Shown one piece after another: positions 15,539 through 23,466 of a stretch of 64,000 nt of DNA (positions are counted from its first letter, which is position 1; each line of letters begins with the position of its first letter). Where the stretch lies: NCBI RefSeq assembly GCF_003201815.1, contig NZ_QJKB01000002.1:652941-716940 (forward strand), in the 5' to 3' direction. Under the pieces are notes generated by a model that saw only the letters and a program-made list of their open reading frames with translations, did not search any database and had not been told where the DNA came from. Made by a program: the position numbers and the translations under genes. Source of the DNA: Undibacterium pigrum. Its GTDB lineage: Bacteria; Pseudomonadota; Gammaproteobacteria; Burkholderiales; Burkholderiaceae_D.

Positions 15539-18340
15539 TTAAAACTTATGTTCCAGCGACAGTTTCAACACACGACCGCGCAAAGGCAAGGAGCTGCCTG
15601 GGCGCATTTGCATGACGGTGTCGCGGTTGAAGACGTTGAACAGGTTCATGGTCAGCAAGGTGTTTTTCCAGCCTTTGTAATTCAGCGAGAAATCCACAGT
15701 GGTATCAGCAGCGATCTTGCACTGGTCGGCAGCGACACCGCGGTCTATACAGCCTTGCTCGGTATTGGCGCTGTCGAGGTCACCCCAGCTCAGTGTTGTA
15801 CCGCTGGTGTAGTAGATGCGTGTGCCTGCGTTCCAGTCACCTCTGGCCCAGCCCAGTTTGGCAATGGCGCGGATTTTTGGTACACCACGACGGCCTACAT
15901 AGTTTTCACTATAGTCGTTCGTGAATGAACTCCAGCTACGATAGTCGGTCTGGTAATTCATTTCCAGGCCGGTATTGAGTTTGCCTGCTTCACCCAGATT
16001 CCATTTGCTGTTGACATCCACATCGACGCCGGCAACCTTGGTCTTGGTCAGGTTGGCATATTGCGCACCGATGGTGGCGATAGGGCCAATGGTAAAGCCC
16101 AGGGGTTTGCCTGCCAGTTCGGACGCGCGCTGGGCCAGGTCGATATCCTGGGTGGTCATGGCACCACGTTCAACCAGGCCAGCTTTCTTGTCTTCATTGG
16201 CCAGGGTTTCATCGACACCCAAAACAGAGATTTCATCGCGGCGCTTGATGTTGTAATAGTCGATGGTGATGCTGGTGTCCCTGGTCGCTTGCAAGACCAG
16301 GCCGAGGGTGAAGCTATTGGATTTCTCTGGTTTCAAATCCTTGTTGGGCAAGACACGGGCAGGGAAGCTGACTGAGCAACCAAGGTTGTAGGCAGTGCTG
16401 GCATTGGCCTGGTCGATGGCATTGCCCTTTTTCAAGGCGTCGGACATTTGTGTCGCCATGGCGCAGCGTTTGGGATCAAGATAACCATTATTGAACCAGG
16501 ATGCGCCGCCATTGCCAGTCTCTGGCAAACTGGGCGCGCGGAAGCCTTCTGCTGCCGTACCGCGCAACATCAGGAAATCTGTGGCCTTGTAAGATAAGCC
16601 CAGTTTTGGTACGACCGCAACTTCAGTCGTGCCGGATTTATCTGCGCGCAGGGCAAAACTACCTTCCAGCTGTTTGGTGAAAGGCGCACTCAATTCGGCA
16701 AATGCTGCACCGACATTGCGTGAACCTTGTATAGACACGCCACTGAACTGGACGATTTGGGCATTCAATACATTGTCACTACTGGCTTGCTCGAAAGTTT
16801 CATGACGCAGGTCAAAACCAGTTGCCAATTGCAAAGGACCACCGCCCAGCGCCATCAGTTCACGCGAGGCCTTGAAGTCAAAAAAGGTTTGTGTGGATGT
16901 ACCGTGCGACCCCATTTCAGGGAACATCTTGTCAAGCACGGCTTGCGAGTTGGTCCCGCCAAACTTGTATTCGCCCTTGACGATGGCATCGTAATAACCA
17001 TAGCGGTCACGATACAGATGCTGTTTTTGTGTCGCAGTAGAACTCATCCTGCCGATGGCGCTATCCCATTCCCAGCCAAAGTGATTGCCTTCCAGGCCTG
17101 CTACTACACGGTATTGCCTGGCTTCACCGACATTCTTGAACATCTCTGGATTATCAGCGAAACGATAATTCAAACCTACCGGGAAAGAGTAAGGATTGAA
17201 AGCATGACCAACCGGCAGTTGCGGGTCGGTAAAGTACTGCATCTGACCCTTGATGGAGTCATACCAGGTCAGTGGTACGCCAGTGATATTACTGCGTGGG
17301 ACAGAGGTGTAGTAAGTACTCTTGGTGTTGGAAAAATTGATTTCGGCAAAACCAGTCAGGTTGTCACCCAGTTTTTTCCTGCCCATGCTGAAGAAGGCGA
17401 CGCGGTCTGCCGCAGGATTGGCATCACTGTCTTTCCAGTAGTCATAACGGCACAAGCCACCGATCAGCAATTCTGGTGCGCAACCTGGCGCAGCAGTAGT
17501 GAAGGATTTGCCAGCCAGGGTTTTATCTGCATAGTTGGCAGGGTAGCGGCCGGTATAGTTGCCAGGATACGCGCCGGTAGAGAGGGCGGCGCGGTCCGGA
17601 TTCATTTTCAGGTACCACTCAGGCAGCATATTGAAAATGTCGCGATCTTTGTACGCGCCACGGTGATAGGCTTCCAGATGGCCAAAGATGTTATAGCCAT
17701 CTTTTTCAAAGTCGCCAGTGCCGACGGTAATCGAAGCAGTCTGCGATTTGTTCAGCATGCTGTTGCGCAGCGATTGCTGGGCGCTGGCATTCAGGGTCAC
17801 GCCCTTGAAGTCTTTGCGGGTAATGATGTTGATGACACCGGCGACGGCGTCGGAACCATAAATCGCAGATGCGCCATCTTTCAATATTTCGATGCGTTCA
17901 ATCGCATTTGCCGGGATGGCATCAATATTGACGAAGGTCGCTTGCAAGCCATCAGCAAAACCATAGCTGGGCAGACGGCGGCCATTCAATAAAGTCAGAG
18001 TGGCAGTCAAACCGAGATTGCGCAGGGATACGCCAGACGCGCCGCTGGCCCAGGAGTTGGCACCACCCAGGTCACTGATGGCGCTGTGGTCATTATTGCT
18101 GAGATTGTCGAGGATGTCCTTGACGGTGTTGGCACCACTTTCCATGATTTCCTGACGTGTCAGGATTTGCACGGGAGAGGCTGTTTCGCTATCGACACGT
18201 TTGATATTGGAACCTGTAACGACCACTTTTTGTACAGGCGCTGTATCTTGTGCATAGGCGCTTTGCAATCCCATCAGCGCCAGGGAAATGGCCAATGCGG
18301 ATTTTTTCATTGTTGGTAAGTTTTTCAAAGTATGCTCCAT
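15539..18340 (-). CDS. TonB-dependent receptor
   Basis: This outer-membrane receptor of about 933 residues has a signal peptide with an MKKSALAIS core ending at QSAYA-Q. A TonB-box-like VQKVVVTGSNIKRV follows, then the plug (LTLLNGRRLPSYG, SAIYGSDAVAGVINII) and a C-terminal barrel ending LSLEHKF. The start is uncertain: an ATG at 18340 is used here, but an ATG at 18310 would begin right at the signal peptide, and a TTG at 18373 is also open. It belongs to the same broad subgroup as the receptor at 5468. It is divergent from the M9-like lipoprotein, which makes a peptide ligand plausible. Confidence 0.9.
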   Translation of the reverse strand: MEHTLKNLPTMKKSALAISLALMGLQSAYAQDTAPVQKVVVTGSNIKRVDSETASPVQILTRQEIMESGANTVKDILDNLSNNDHSAISDLGGANSWASGASGVSLRNLGLTATLTLLNGRRLPSYGFADGLQATFVNIDAIPANAIERIEILKDGASAIYGSDAVAGVINIITRKDFKGVTLNASAQQSLRNSMLNKSQTASITVGTGDFEKDGYNIFGHLEAYHRGAYKDRDIFNMLPEWYLKMNPDRAALSTGAYPGNYTGRYPANYADKTLAGKSFTTAAPGCAPELLIGGLCRYDYWKDSDANPAADRVAFFSMGRKKLGDNLTGFAEINFSNTKSTYYTSVPRSNITGVPLTWYDSIKGQMQYFTDPQLPVGHAFNPYSFPVGLNYRFADNPEMFKNVGEARQYRVVAGLEGNHFGWEWDSAIGRMSSTATQKQHLYRDRYGYYDAIVKGEYKFGGTNSQAVLDKMFPEMGSHGTSTQTFFDFKASRELMALGGGPLQLATGFDLRHETFEQASSDNVLNAQIVQFSGVSIQGSRNVGAAFAELSAPFTKQLEGSFALRADKSGTTEVAVVPKLGLSYKATDFLMLRGTAAEGFRAPSLPETGNGGASWFNNGYLDPKRCAMATQMSDALKKGNAIDQANASTAYNLGCSVSFPARVLPNKDLKPEKSNSFTLGLVLQATRDTSITIDYYNIKRRDEISVLGVDETLANEDKKAGLVERGAMTTQDIDLAQRASELAGKPLGFTIGPIATIGAQYANLTKTKVAGVDVDVNSKWNLGEAGKLNTGLEMNYQTDYRSWSSFTNDYSENYVGRRGVPKIRAIAKLGWARGDWNAGTRIYYTSGTTLSWGDLDSANTEQGCIDRGVAADQCKIAADTTVDFSLNYKGWKNTLLTMNLFNVFNRDTVMQMRPGSSLPLRGRVLKLSLEHKF

Positions 18341-18793
18341 AATTTTGAGGTTGCCCTCAGTCTCACTATTCAATCCCTCGAATGAACAGCCACCTCCATT
18401 CCAGCAAATTAGCTAGGCTGAAATGGATATCTTCCGGGTCTGGCTCCTGCTTTTCTGGCGTCAGGCAAGGCCATCCTTCTCTTTATATTGGGCAAATCCA
18501 TGTGCCGCTTTTCACGCTGCGTATGAGTGCAGTGGTGGTTTTCGCTGCTCGCATGTCATTGCTGGTCGCCGCCGGATTTGATACAGAAAAGATGAAATGC
18601 AAATTCCGGCGGGACTCAAATGTACCAATATAAATATATTTAAGGTATATTAATAAAATATTTGCGGCATATTTACAACGGGCTGATATCAAGATATAAA
18701 GCTTGTTATCAACAGAGAAATAGAAGCAGAAATAGAACCAGACGCAGAAGTAGACGCAGACAAATAGAAGCAAAAACAGAAAAAGGAGATGAA
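18341..18793. promoter_or_regulatory. Divergent control region between TonB receptor and M9-like peptidase
   Basis: About 450 bases without a supported gene. An AT-rich core at 18625-18665 contains TATATTTAAGGTATATT (18635-18651), nearly the same as 5090-5106 upstream of the other receptor. Just before the peptidase start is a purine-rich stretch of AGAAGCAGAAATAGAA-like repeats (about 18716-18785) ending in GGAG at 18785-18788. Confidence 0.45.
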
Positions 18794-19699
18794 TTGAAAA
18801 TCAGAAATACCGGGCTAATAGCCCTGAGTCTGGGACTGGCTGCCTGCAGTACAAGTCCACAGCAAACACCAGGCCCGCGTGAGCTTGAGCGTGAACAGCA
18901 AATACAAAAAGTGCTTACGCATGTGCATGAGTGCAGCCCCACGCTGAGCCTGCGTTCACAGGCATTGACGCCGGAAGATGAACGCAAGTCCTGTCAGATG
19001 CTGGGTGCGCTTGAACAGCAATTCCACGATATGTTTGCGACCAAAGGCAAGCCAGTCAGGGATGACCACAACAGCAGCCTGAGGGCCAATATTTATCAGT
19101 CCAAGGAAGACTTCGTCAAATATGCTACCCAGCATTTTGATATGCCTACCAATAATGGCGGCATGTATCTGGAAGGCTATCCTGAAAGACCAGGTAACCA
19201 GGCTGAGTTTGTCGCCAACCAGAAAAAAGATGGCAGTGTGCTCAACCTCGGGCATGAGTATGTGCATTACCTTGATGGCCGTTTCAATCTATACGGAGAC
19301 TTTTGCGCCAACCTGCATGACTCACATGCGCCACCAGAAAACTGCGCCAGGCCCGCACCGCTGACACCTTATCTGGTGTGGTGGACAGAAGGCATCGCCG
19401 AATATGTTTCCAGGGGCAAGGATAATCCTGCTGCCATCAAGGCTGCAGGAGAAAAGACTTATGCCTTGAGCCAGTTATTCGATACCGGCTATGAAAACAA
19501 TAATGGCACGGCTCGCATCTATAGCTGGGGTTATCTGGCAGTGCGCTTCATGATGGAAAAACACAGGCCGGAGATAGAGCAGATGCTGGTGTTCACCCGC
19601 AGTGGTGATTATCCGCGTTATCAGGCCCTGGTCAGGTCCTGGGGCACAGGCATGGATAAAGAGTTTGCCGCATGGCTGGAGAGTTTGAGCAAAGCCTAG
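18794..19699 (+). CDS. Short M9 collagenase-like metallopeptidase lipoprotein
   Basis: This protein is 301 residues from a TTG at 18794, chosen because GGAG (18785-18788) lies five bases upstream and the lipoprotein signal follows directly (LGLAAC, lipid site C18). The zinc site is HEYVHYLDGRF with HExxH at 154-158, followed by VWWTEGIAEYV with the third-ligand candidate E199. HEYxHYLxGR plus WxEGxAEY is the signature of the M9 collagenases. Those enzymes are usually far longer, with an activator domain and collagen-binding repeats, all missing here. A lipid-anchored envelope peptidase acting on collagen-like peptides is the inference. It is divergent from a TonB receptor and ends at a strong hairpin. 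Confidence 0.75.
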   Translation: MKIRNTGLIALSLGLAACSTSPQQTPGPRELEREQQIQKVLTHVHECSPTLSLRSQALTPEDERKSCQMLGALEQQFHDMFATKGKPVRDDHNSSLRANIYQSKEDFVKYATQHFDMPTNNGGMYLEGYPERPGNQAEFVANQKKDGSVLNLGHEYVHYLDGRFNLYGDFCANLHDSHAPPENCARPAPLTPYLVWWTEGIAEYVSRGKDNPAAIKAAGEKTYALSQLFDTGYENNNGTARIYSWGYLAVRFMMEKHRPEIEQMLVFTRSGDYPRYQALVRSWGTGMDKEFAAWLESLSKA

Positions 19700-19718
19700 T
19701 TGATAGACAGCAGGTAGG

Positions 19719-19753
19719 ATGAGGCCGGGCACTCGCGCCCGGCCTCATTTTTT
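19719..19753 (+). terminator. Rho-independent terminator
   Basis: A perfect 12-bp stem (19719-19730 with 19737-19748, ATGAGGCCGGGC) with a 6-base loop runs into six T residues. It follows the M9-like gene and may also stop read-through from the convergent cupredoxin gene. Confidence 0.9.
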
Positions 19754-20420
19754 AGCCCGGAGATTTTGACTTTCTTGGCACAGGTACAAAATCAAATTGC
19801 CACTTGACCGGTGCAGACTGATCATTGACTTTGATGCTCTGGCTCAGAGCAGGCTTGATACTGCCCAGGTTGGGATGCCAGGCTTTCAGCTCGTAATTCC
19901 CATCCGGCAGTTTATCCAGCATTGCCACACCATTCTGGTCAGTCTTGACAAAGTAAGGTGTATCCAGCACCAGCACATAGGCACGCATCCAGTTATGCAA
20001 GAGGCAGTAGACGATGACGATGCCAGGTTTGTCGAAGATCACTGGTGGTGGCACGACACCACGCTCATAGGTCTTGATTTCAAATTCCTTGACTGCCGAG
20101 AAGGACTTCACATGATGTTCCATCTTGTCGTAGTTAGGGAATTTGACTTGCGAGCCCGTGCGTATCGCCGTCACATACGGTGAAAACTGCATATCACTTT
20201 GCGCTATGGTTGCTTCTGTTTTTTCAGTCGCTGGTAAGGGCATGCCTGTTGGCGTTGCATACACCACGACATCAGGCATGGGATTGCCATTTTTATCGAC
20301 CGCCAGGAAGTTCAGTTTGGCTGCATGCGCCAGCATGGGTGAGCTTGTTGCCAGTAGCATAGCCAGAACAAGCAAGAGACGATGTTTCAATAGACGATAA
20401 TTTTGCAGAAATGGTTTCAT
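19752..20420 (-). CDS. Exported cupredoxin-like protein (methylamine-utilisation type), copy 1
   Basis: This 222-residue protein has a signal peptide ending at AHAA (about residue 33). The plastocyanin-like core (about 75-155) has FPNYDKMEHHVKSFS with the first His and VYCLLHNWM with Cys, His and Met. These are the four ligands expected of a type 1 copper site. A C-terminal part (DTPYFVKTDQNGVAML then GNYELKAWHP) resembles a small carboxypeptidase-regulatory-like beta domain. It is the last gene of the minus-strand array, 28 bases after the haemoglobin gene. Its paralogue at 29138 shares the same plan. A periplasmic electron carrier or copper sensor is inferred. Confidence 0.75.
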   Translation of the reverse strand: MKPFLQNYRLLKHRLLLVLAMLLATSSPMLAHAAKLNFLAVDKNGNPMPDVVVYATPTGMPLPATEKTEATIAQSDMQFSPYVTAIRTGSQVKFPNYDKMEHHVKSFSAVKEFEIKTYERGVVPPPVIFDKPGIVIVYCLLHNWMRAYVLVLDTPYFVKTDQNGVAMLDKLPDGNYELKAWHPNLGSIKPALSQSIKVNDQSAPVKWQFDFVPVPRKSKSPG

Positions 20421-20448
20421 CTTGATTCCAGTCAGTCTTTACGATTTC

Positions 20449-20889
20449 TTATTTGGTGACGATAGGGCGTTGCATGGGAGCGAGTTTGGCGATCAGCCTG
20501 TTTTGTACAGATGATGGTATGTCATGTTTCTCCATGGCGATTTGCAAGTCTTCTGCCAGGGCATTGAAATGGGCATTGGTGACTTGCATGTCCTTGTGCG
20601 ATTCTGCCATGCTGCGGCCACTGTATTTGCAAGGGCCGCCGCTGAGTTCGCAGAATTGTTCGGTTAGCAGGCTGGCCAGTCTTTCAGTATCGGTCTCTTT
20701 GAAAGCCTTGTTGATGCGCGTATCTTCGAGCACGATGGCAACGAAGGAATTGACGAAAGTGCTGATGCCGGTCTTGCCGCCCAGGCTTTGGTACAGCGCG
20801 TCGCTGCTGCTTTGCGCATGGGCGGACAAGCTGCTCAGCAGGAAGAAGCCGACAGCGATTTTGCTGATACGGGAGAGTATGTTGTTCAT
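20449..20889 (-). CDS. Exported group 1 truncated haemoglobin, copy 1
   Basis: This 146-residue protein has a clear signal peptide (LSSLSAHA-Q), unusual for a truncated globin since most are cytoplasmic. The globin part has YQSLGGKTGISTFV, an EQFCELSGGPCKYSGRSM E-helix region and SHKDMQVTNAHFNAL, where the His fits the proximal haem ligand. The ATG at 20889 is the last one before the signal peptide; the open frame to 21096 overlaps the upstream gene. It lies 58 bases after a DUF3034 gene and repeats the arrangement found just upstream. Binding of O2 or NO in the periplasm is a family-based inference. Confidence 0.8.
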   Translation of the reverse strand: MNNILSRISKIAVGFFLLSSLSAHAQSSSDALYQSLGGKTGISTFVNSFVAIVLEDTRINKAFKETDTERLASLLTEQFCELSGGPCKYSGRSMAESHKDMQVTNAHFNALAEDLQIAMEKHDIPSSVQNRLIAKLAPMQRPIVTK

Positions 20890-20947
20890 GATGTGATCTT
20901 TCAAATGTGTCGCTATGAGTTGCCACGTGTTGCTATCAGTGAGGGTC

Positions 20948-21853
20948 TTAGAATCCGGCTTGCAGGGACAAGTACCAGCCGCGCTGGTTTTTGGGATTGA
21001 AGATGGTGATGTCGCCGAGCGTTGCATAGGCGGCAGTGACAGACACATTTTTGCTGGGGAACCAGGCAAGGAACACATCGTAATAATCTTTTTCATTATC
21101 CACGCCCAGATTGCGTGGTTTCATGCGGTACTCAGCACCGACTGCCAGTTTGCGGTTGAGCAGATAAGCAACCGAGGTTTCCAGCATGGGGCGATAGCTG
21201 TCTTTCTTGTCGCCGCCAAAACCCAGTATGCCCATCTGGTTGGCCTTGGTCATGCGCAAGGTGCCGTTCAGCAGCAGACTTTGTTCCAGCAGTATCTTGG
21301 TGGCGGACACATAGTAGTCAACACCGCTATCGTCTTTGGCACCCAGTTGCTTGACATTCGTTACGCCCAGTGCACCCAGGCCACCTATGCCCTTGTTACG
21401 CTTATACATGGCACCGACTGCGATCTGTGGCATCCAGCTATCTTGCTCATACACAGCGTCGCCTGCGAGCTTGACCTTGAGGCCAAAAATGTCTTGCTTG
21501 ATATTCAAGGCATTCAGGGGTGCTAATGAACCGGTGAATTCCTGGCTGGCCAGTGACAGCTCGACGCGGTCAGCTATACCAACAGCGACGCCATAGGTTT
21601 TCAGGCTGTAATCCTGGGTATTGACTTGTGTGTAATGGGCATTTGCACCATAGCTGTCACGCGTGCCATAGCCAGTGATGAGTGCCCAGGGTGTCAAACC
21701 GCCACCACCCGCGCCTTCCAACTGGCTGACGCCACCAGTCGCGGTCAGCTTGCCCATATCGGGTTTCAACATGTCCTGTGCCAGGCTGGTTTGCATGCAG
21801 GCAGCACTGCTGCTTAGCAGGGCCAGGCTGATAATTTTTTTCCTTATTTGCAT
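20948..21853 (-). CDS. DUF3034 family outer-membrane-type protein, copy 1
   Basis: This 301-residue exported protein has a signal peptide ending near TSLAQ. The DUF3034 opening GGVSQLEGAGGGGLTPWA follows, then many short amphipathic strands and an end in WYLSLQAGF. Aromatic-terminal strands of this kind indicate an outer-membrane beta-barrel. GGAG lies five bases before the ATG at 21853 and only two before the ATG at 21856. It is closely similar along its whole length to the product of 22418-23323, which also has 301 residues, so the two arose by duplication. The family has no known function. Confidence 0.82.
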   Translation of the reverse strand: MQIRKKIISLALLSSSAACMQTSLAQDMLKPDMGKLTATGGVSQLEGAGGGGLTPWALITGYGTRDSYGANAHYTQVNTQDYSLKTYGVAVGIADRVELSLASQEFTGSLAPLNALNIKQDIFGLKVKLAGDAVYEQDSWMPQIAVGAMYKRNKGIGGLGALGVTNVKQLGAKDDSGVDYYVSATKILLEQSLLLNGTLRMTKANQMGILGFGGDKKDSYRPMLETSVAYLLNRKLAVGAEYRMKPRNLGVDNEKDYYDVFLAWFPSKNVSVTAAYATLGDITIFNPKNQRGWYLSLQAGF

Positions 21854-21969
21854 CATATCTCCTCTAGATCAAGCAGCAATACTGCACGACTACATCACAC
21901 ATCAGTCGCACATCTGTTCTATATACGAAGGCTACTGAAAATCAGATTCAGGGATGATGCAAAAAATAA

Positions 21970-22407
21970 TCAAGTCCTGGGTTTTGGGAAAACGATGTCG
22001 CGCTTCATGGGCGCGAGTAAGGCCATCAGGCGATTTTGTGTGGCAGATGAAATACCCAGTTTATCCATGGCGATTTGCACATCTTCTGCCAGCGCATAAA
22101 ACTGCGCAGCATTGATGCCCAGGCCCTGATGCACGACCTTCATGTCGTCGCCACTGTATTTGCAGGGACCGCCGCTGATGACGCAAAATTGTTCTTTCAA
22201 TAATTGTGCAAGACGAGGAATATTGGTTTCCTTGAATGTGTCCTTGATACGTGCGTCCTGCAAGAAGATGATAATGCTTTCATCAACAATCTTGCTGATA
22301 CCAGCTTCGTTGCCAAGGTCCTGGTACAAACTGGCTGCACCTGTTTGCGCGTGAACTGCCGTATTGAAGCTCAGTAAAATCGCCAGGATAAAGCTATATA
22401 TTTTCAT
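21970..22407 (-). CDS. Exported group 1 truncated haemoglobin, copy 2
   Basis: This 145-residue protein has a signal peptide ending at AVHA-Q. It keeps the pattern of copy 1: YQDLGNEAGISKIV, EQFCVISGGPCKYSG and VVHQGLGINAAQF with the likely proximal His. The start at 22407 is well supported by AGGAAGG just upstream, and the gap to the preceding DUF3034 gene is ten bases, so the two are surely co-transcribed. Copies 1 and 2 have drifted more in sequence than their DUF3034 partners, suggesting different ligands or partners. The two Cys of the FCxxSGGPC stretch are kept in both and could form a disulfide in the periplasm. Confidence 0.8.
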   Translation of the reverse strand: MKIYSFILAILLSFNTAVHAQTGAASLYQDLGNEAGISKIVDESIIIFLQDARIKDTFKETNIPRLAQLLKEQFCVISGGPCKYSGDDMKVVHQGLGINAAQFYALAEDVQIAMDKLGISSATQNRLMALLAPMKRDIVFPKPRT

Positions 22408-22417
22408 GAGGCCTTCC

Positions 22418-23323
22418 TTACTGAGCGATTTGCAGAGAGACATACCAGCCACGCTGGTTTTTAGGATTGAAGACTGTGATGTCGCCCAGATGCGCATAAG
22501 CCAGCGTCAGTGATATGTTCTTGTTTGGGAACCAGGCCAGGAAGGCATCGTAATACGCTTTTTCATTATCGACTGCCAGGTTCTGAGGCTTGCTGCGGTA
22601 TTCCAGGCCAAGTACCAGCTTACGGTTGATCAGATAGCCCAGCGATACTTCAGGCAAGAGTTGATACTGCTTGCGCTTGTCACCCCCAAAACCCAGCAAG
22701 CCCATCTGGTTTGCTTTACTGAGGCGCAAAGTACCATTGATCAGCAGGCTGTGATCCAGCAGCAGCTTGGTGGCAGACAGATAGTAATCCACACCGCTGT
22801 CATTGATGGCACCAAGCTGTTTGACACTGGTGATACCCAATGCCTCCAGGCCCTTGATGACATGATTGCGTTTATACATGGCACCAATGGCTACCTGGGG
22901 TTGCCAGCTGTCCTGATCGGTGACCAGGTCACCGGCAATTTTGAGTTTGATGCCAAGGATGTCCTGCTGTAATTCCAGCTTGTCCAGCGGTGCCAGACTG
23001 CCAGTAAATTTTTGATTTGCCAGCGAGAGTTCCAGTCTGTCGGCGATGCCTATGGCGACACCGGCTGTGCGTAAACGGTAATCCTGCGTGCCAACCTGGG
23101 TGATATGCGCAGTCACACCATAGCTGTCTTCACTGCCATAGCCGGTGATGGTTGCCCACGGCGTCAGCCCGCCGCCGCCTGCTCCTTCCAGTTGCGTGAC
23201 CCCGCCAGTGGCCAGCAGCCTGCCCTGGTCAGGCGAGGGCAAGACTTGAGCGACAGCCAGACTCGCATGCATCATGCAGAGCAGGGCCAGGCTGGAAATA
23301 AGTAGTTGAGATCTTGGCTGCAT
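22418..23323 (-). CDS. DUF3034 family outer-membrane-type protein, copy 2
   Basis: This 301-residue protein has a signal peptide (LLISSLALL...LAVA-Q), then the family start GGVTQLEGAGGGGLTPWA and a strand-rich barrel ending WYVSLQIAQ. The ATG at 23323 puts the signal peptide at the N-terminus; the frame stays open to 23404 without support. It pairs with the haemoglobin gene directly downstream exactly as copy 1 does. Shared segments such as AIGAMYKRN, DSGVDYYLSATK, GFGGDKR and FNPKNQRGWY make the duplication obvious. Function unknown; an outer-membrane channel or sensor is possible. Confidence 0.82.
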   Translation of the reverse strand: MQPRSQLLISSLALLCMMHASLAVAQVLPSPDQGRLLATGGVTQLEGAGGGGLTPWATITGYGSEDSYGVTAHITQVGTQDYRLRTAGVAIGIADRLELSLANQKFTGSLAPLDKLELQQDILGIKLKIAGDLVTDQDSWQPQVAIGAMYKRNHVIKGLEALGITSVKQLGAINDSGVDYYLSATKLLLDHSLLINGTLRLSKANQMGLLGFGGDKRKQYQLLPEVSLGYLINRKLVLGLEYRSKPQNLAVDNEKAYYDAFLAWFPNKNISLTLAYAHLGDITVFNPKNQRGWYVSLQIAQ

Positions 23324-23412
23324 GTGAATTGTTGCGGCTGAAAAAATGAAGCAAAGCGAACGAAGCAGAGCTAAGCAGCATCTTGCCGGTGCGAAACTGT
23401 ACAAGATTTATT

Positions 23413-23462
23413 TATACAAGCTTGGCGAAGCTTATACAAGCCGAATGCAAGCCGATACAAGC
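23413..23462. repeat. Short direct repeats upstream of DUF3034 copy 2
   Basis: ATACAAGC recurs at about 23414, 23434 and 23455, with a fourth partial unit between. The spacing is near 20 bases, two helix turns, so a protein binding array is possible. It sits in the 143-base gap between the TPR gene and DUF3034 copy 2. Confidence 0.4.
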
Positions 23463-23466
23463 CGAA

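Noticed and set aside
16727-17992. 421-codon open frame on the plus strand
   Set aside because: It lies wholly antisense to the TonB receptor at 15539-18340, whose frame has a full domain set; the product has no signal, motif or ribosome-binding site.
18662-18793. 44-codon upstream extension of the M9-like gene
   Set aside because: It is an Arg/Ser-rich reading of a purine repeat; the lipoprotein signal and GGAG favour the TTG at 18794.
19752-20420. True methylamine-utilisation role for the cupredoxin-like protein
   Set aside because: No methylamine dehydrogenase or maturation genes are in the window; only the copper-site fold is supported.
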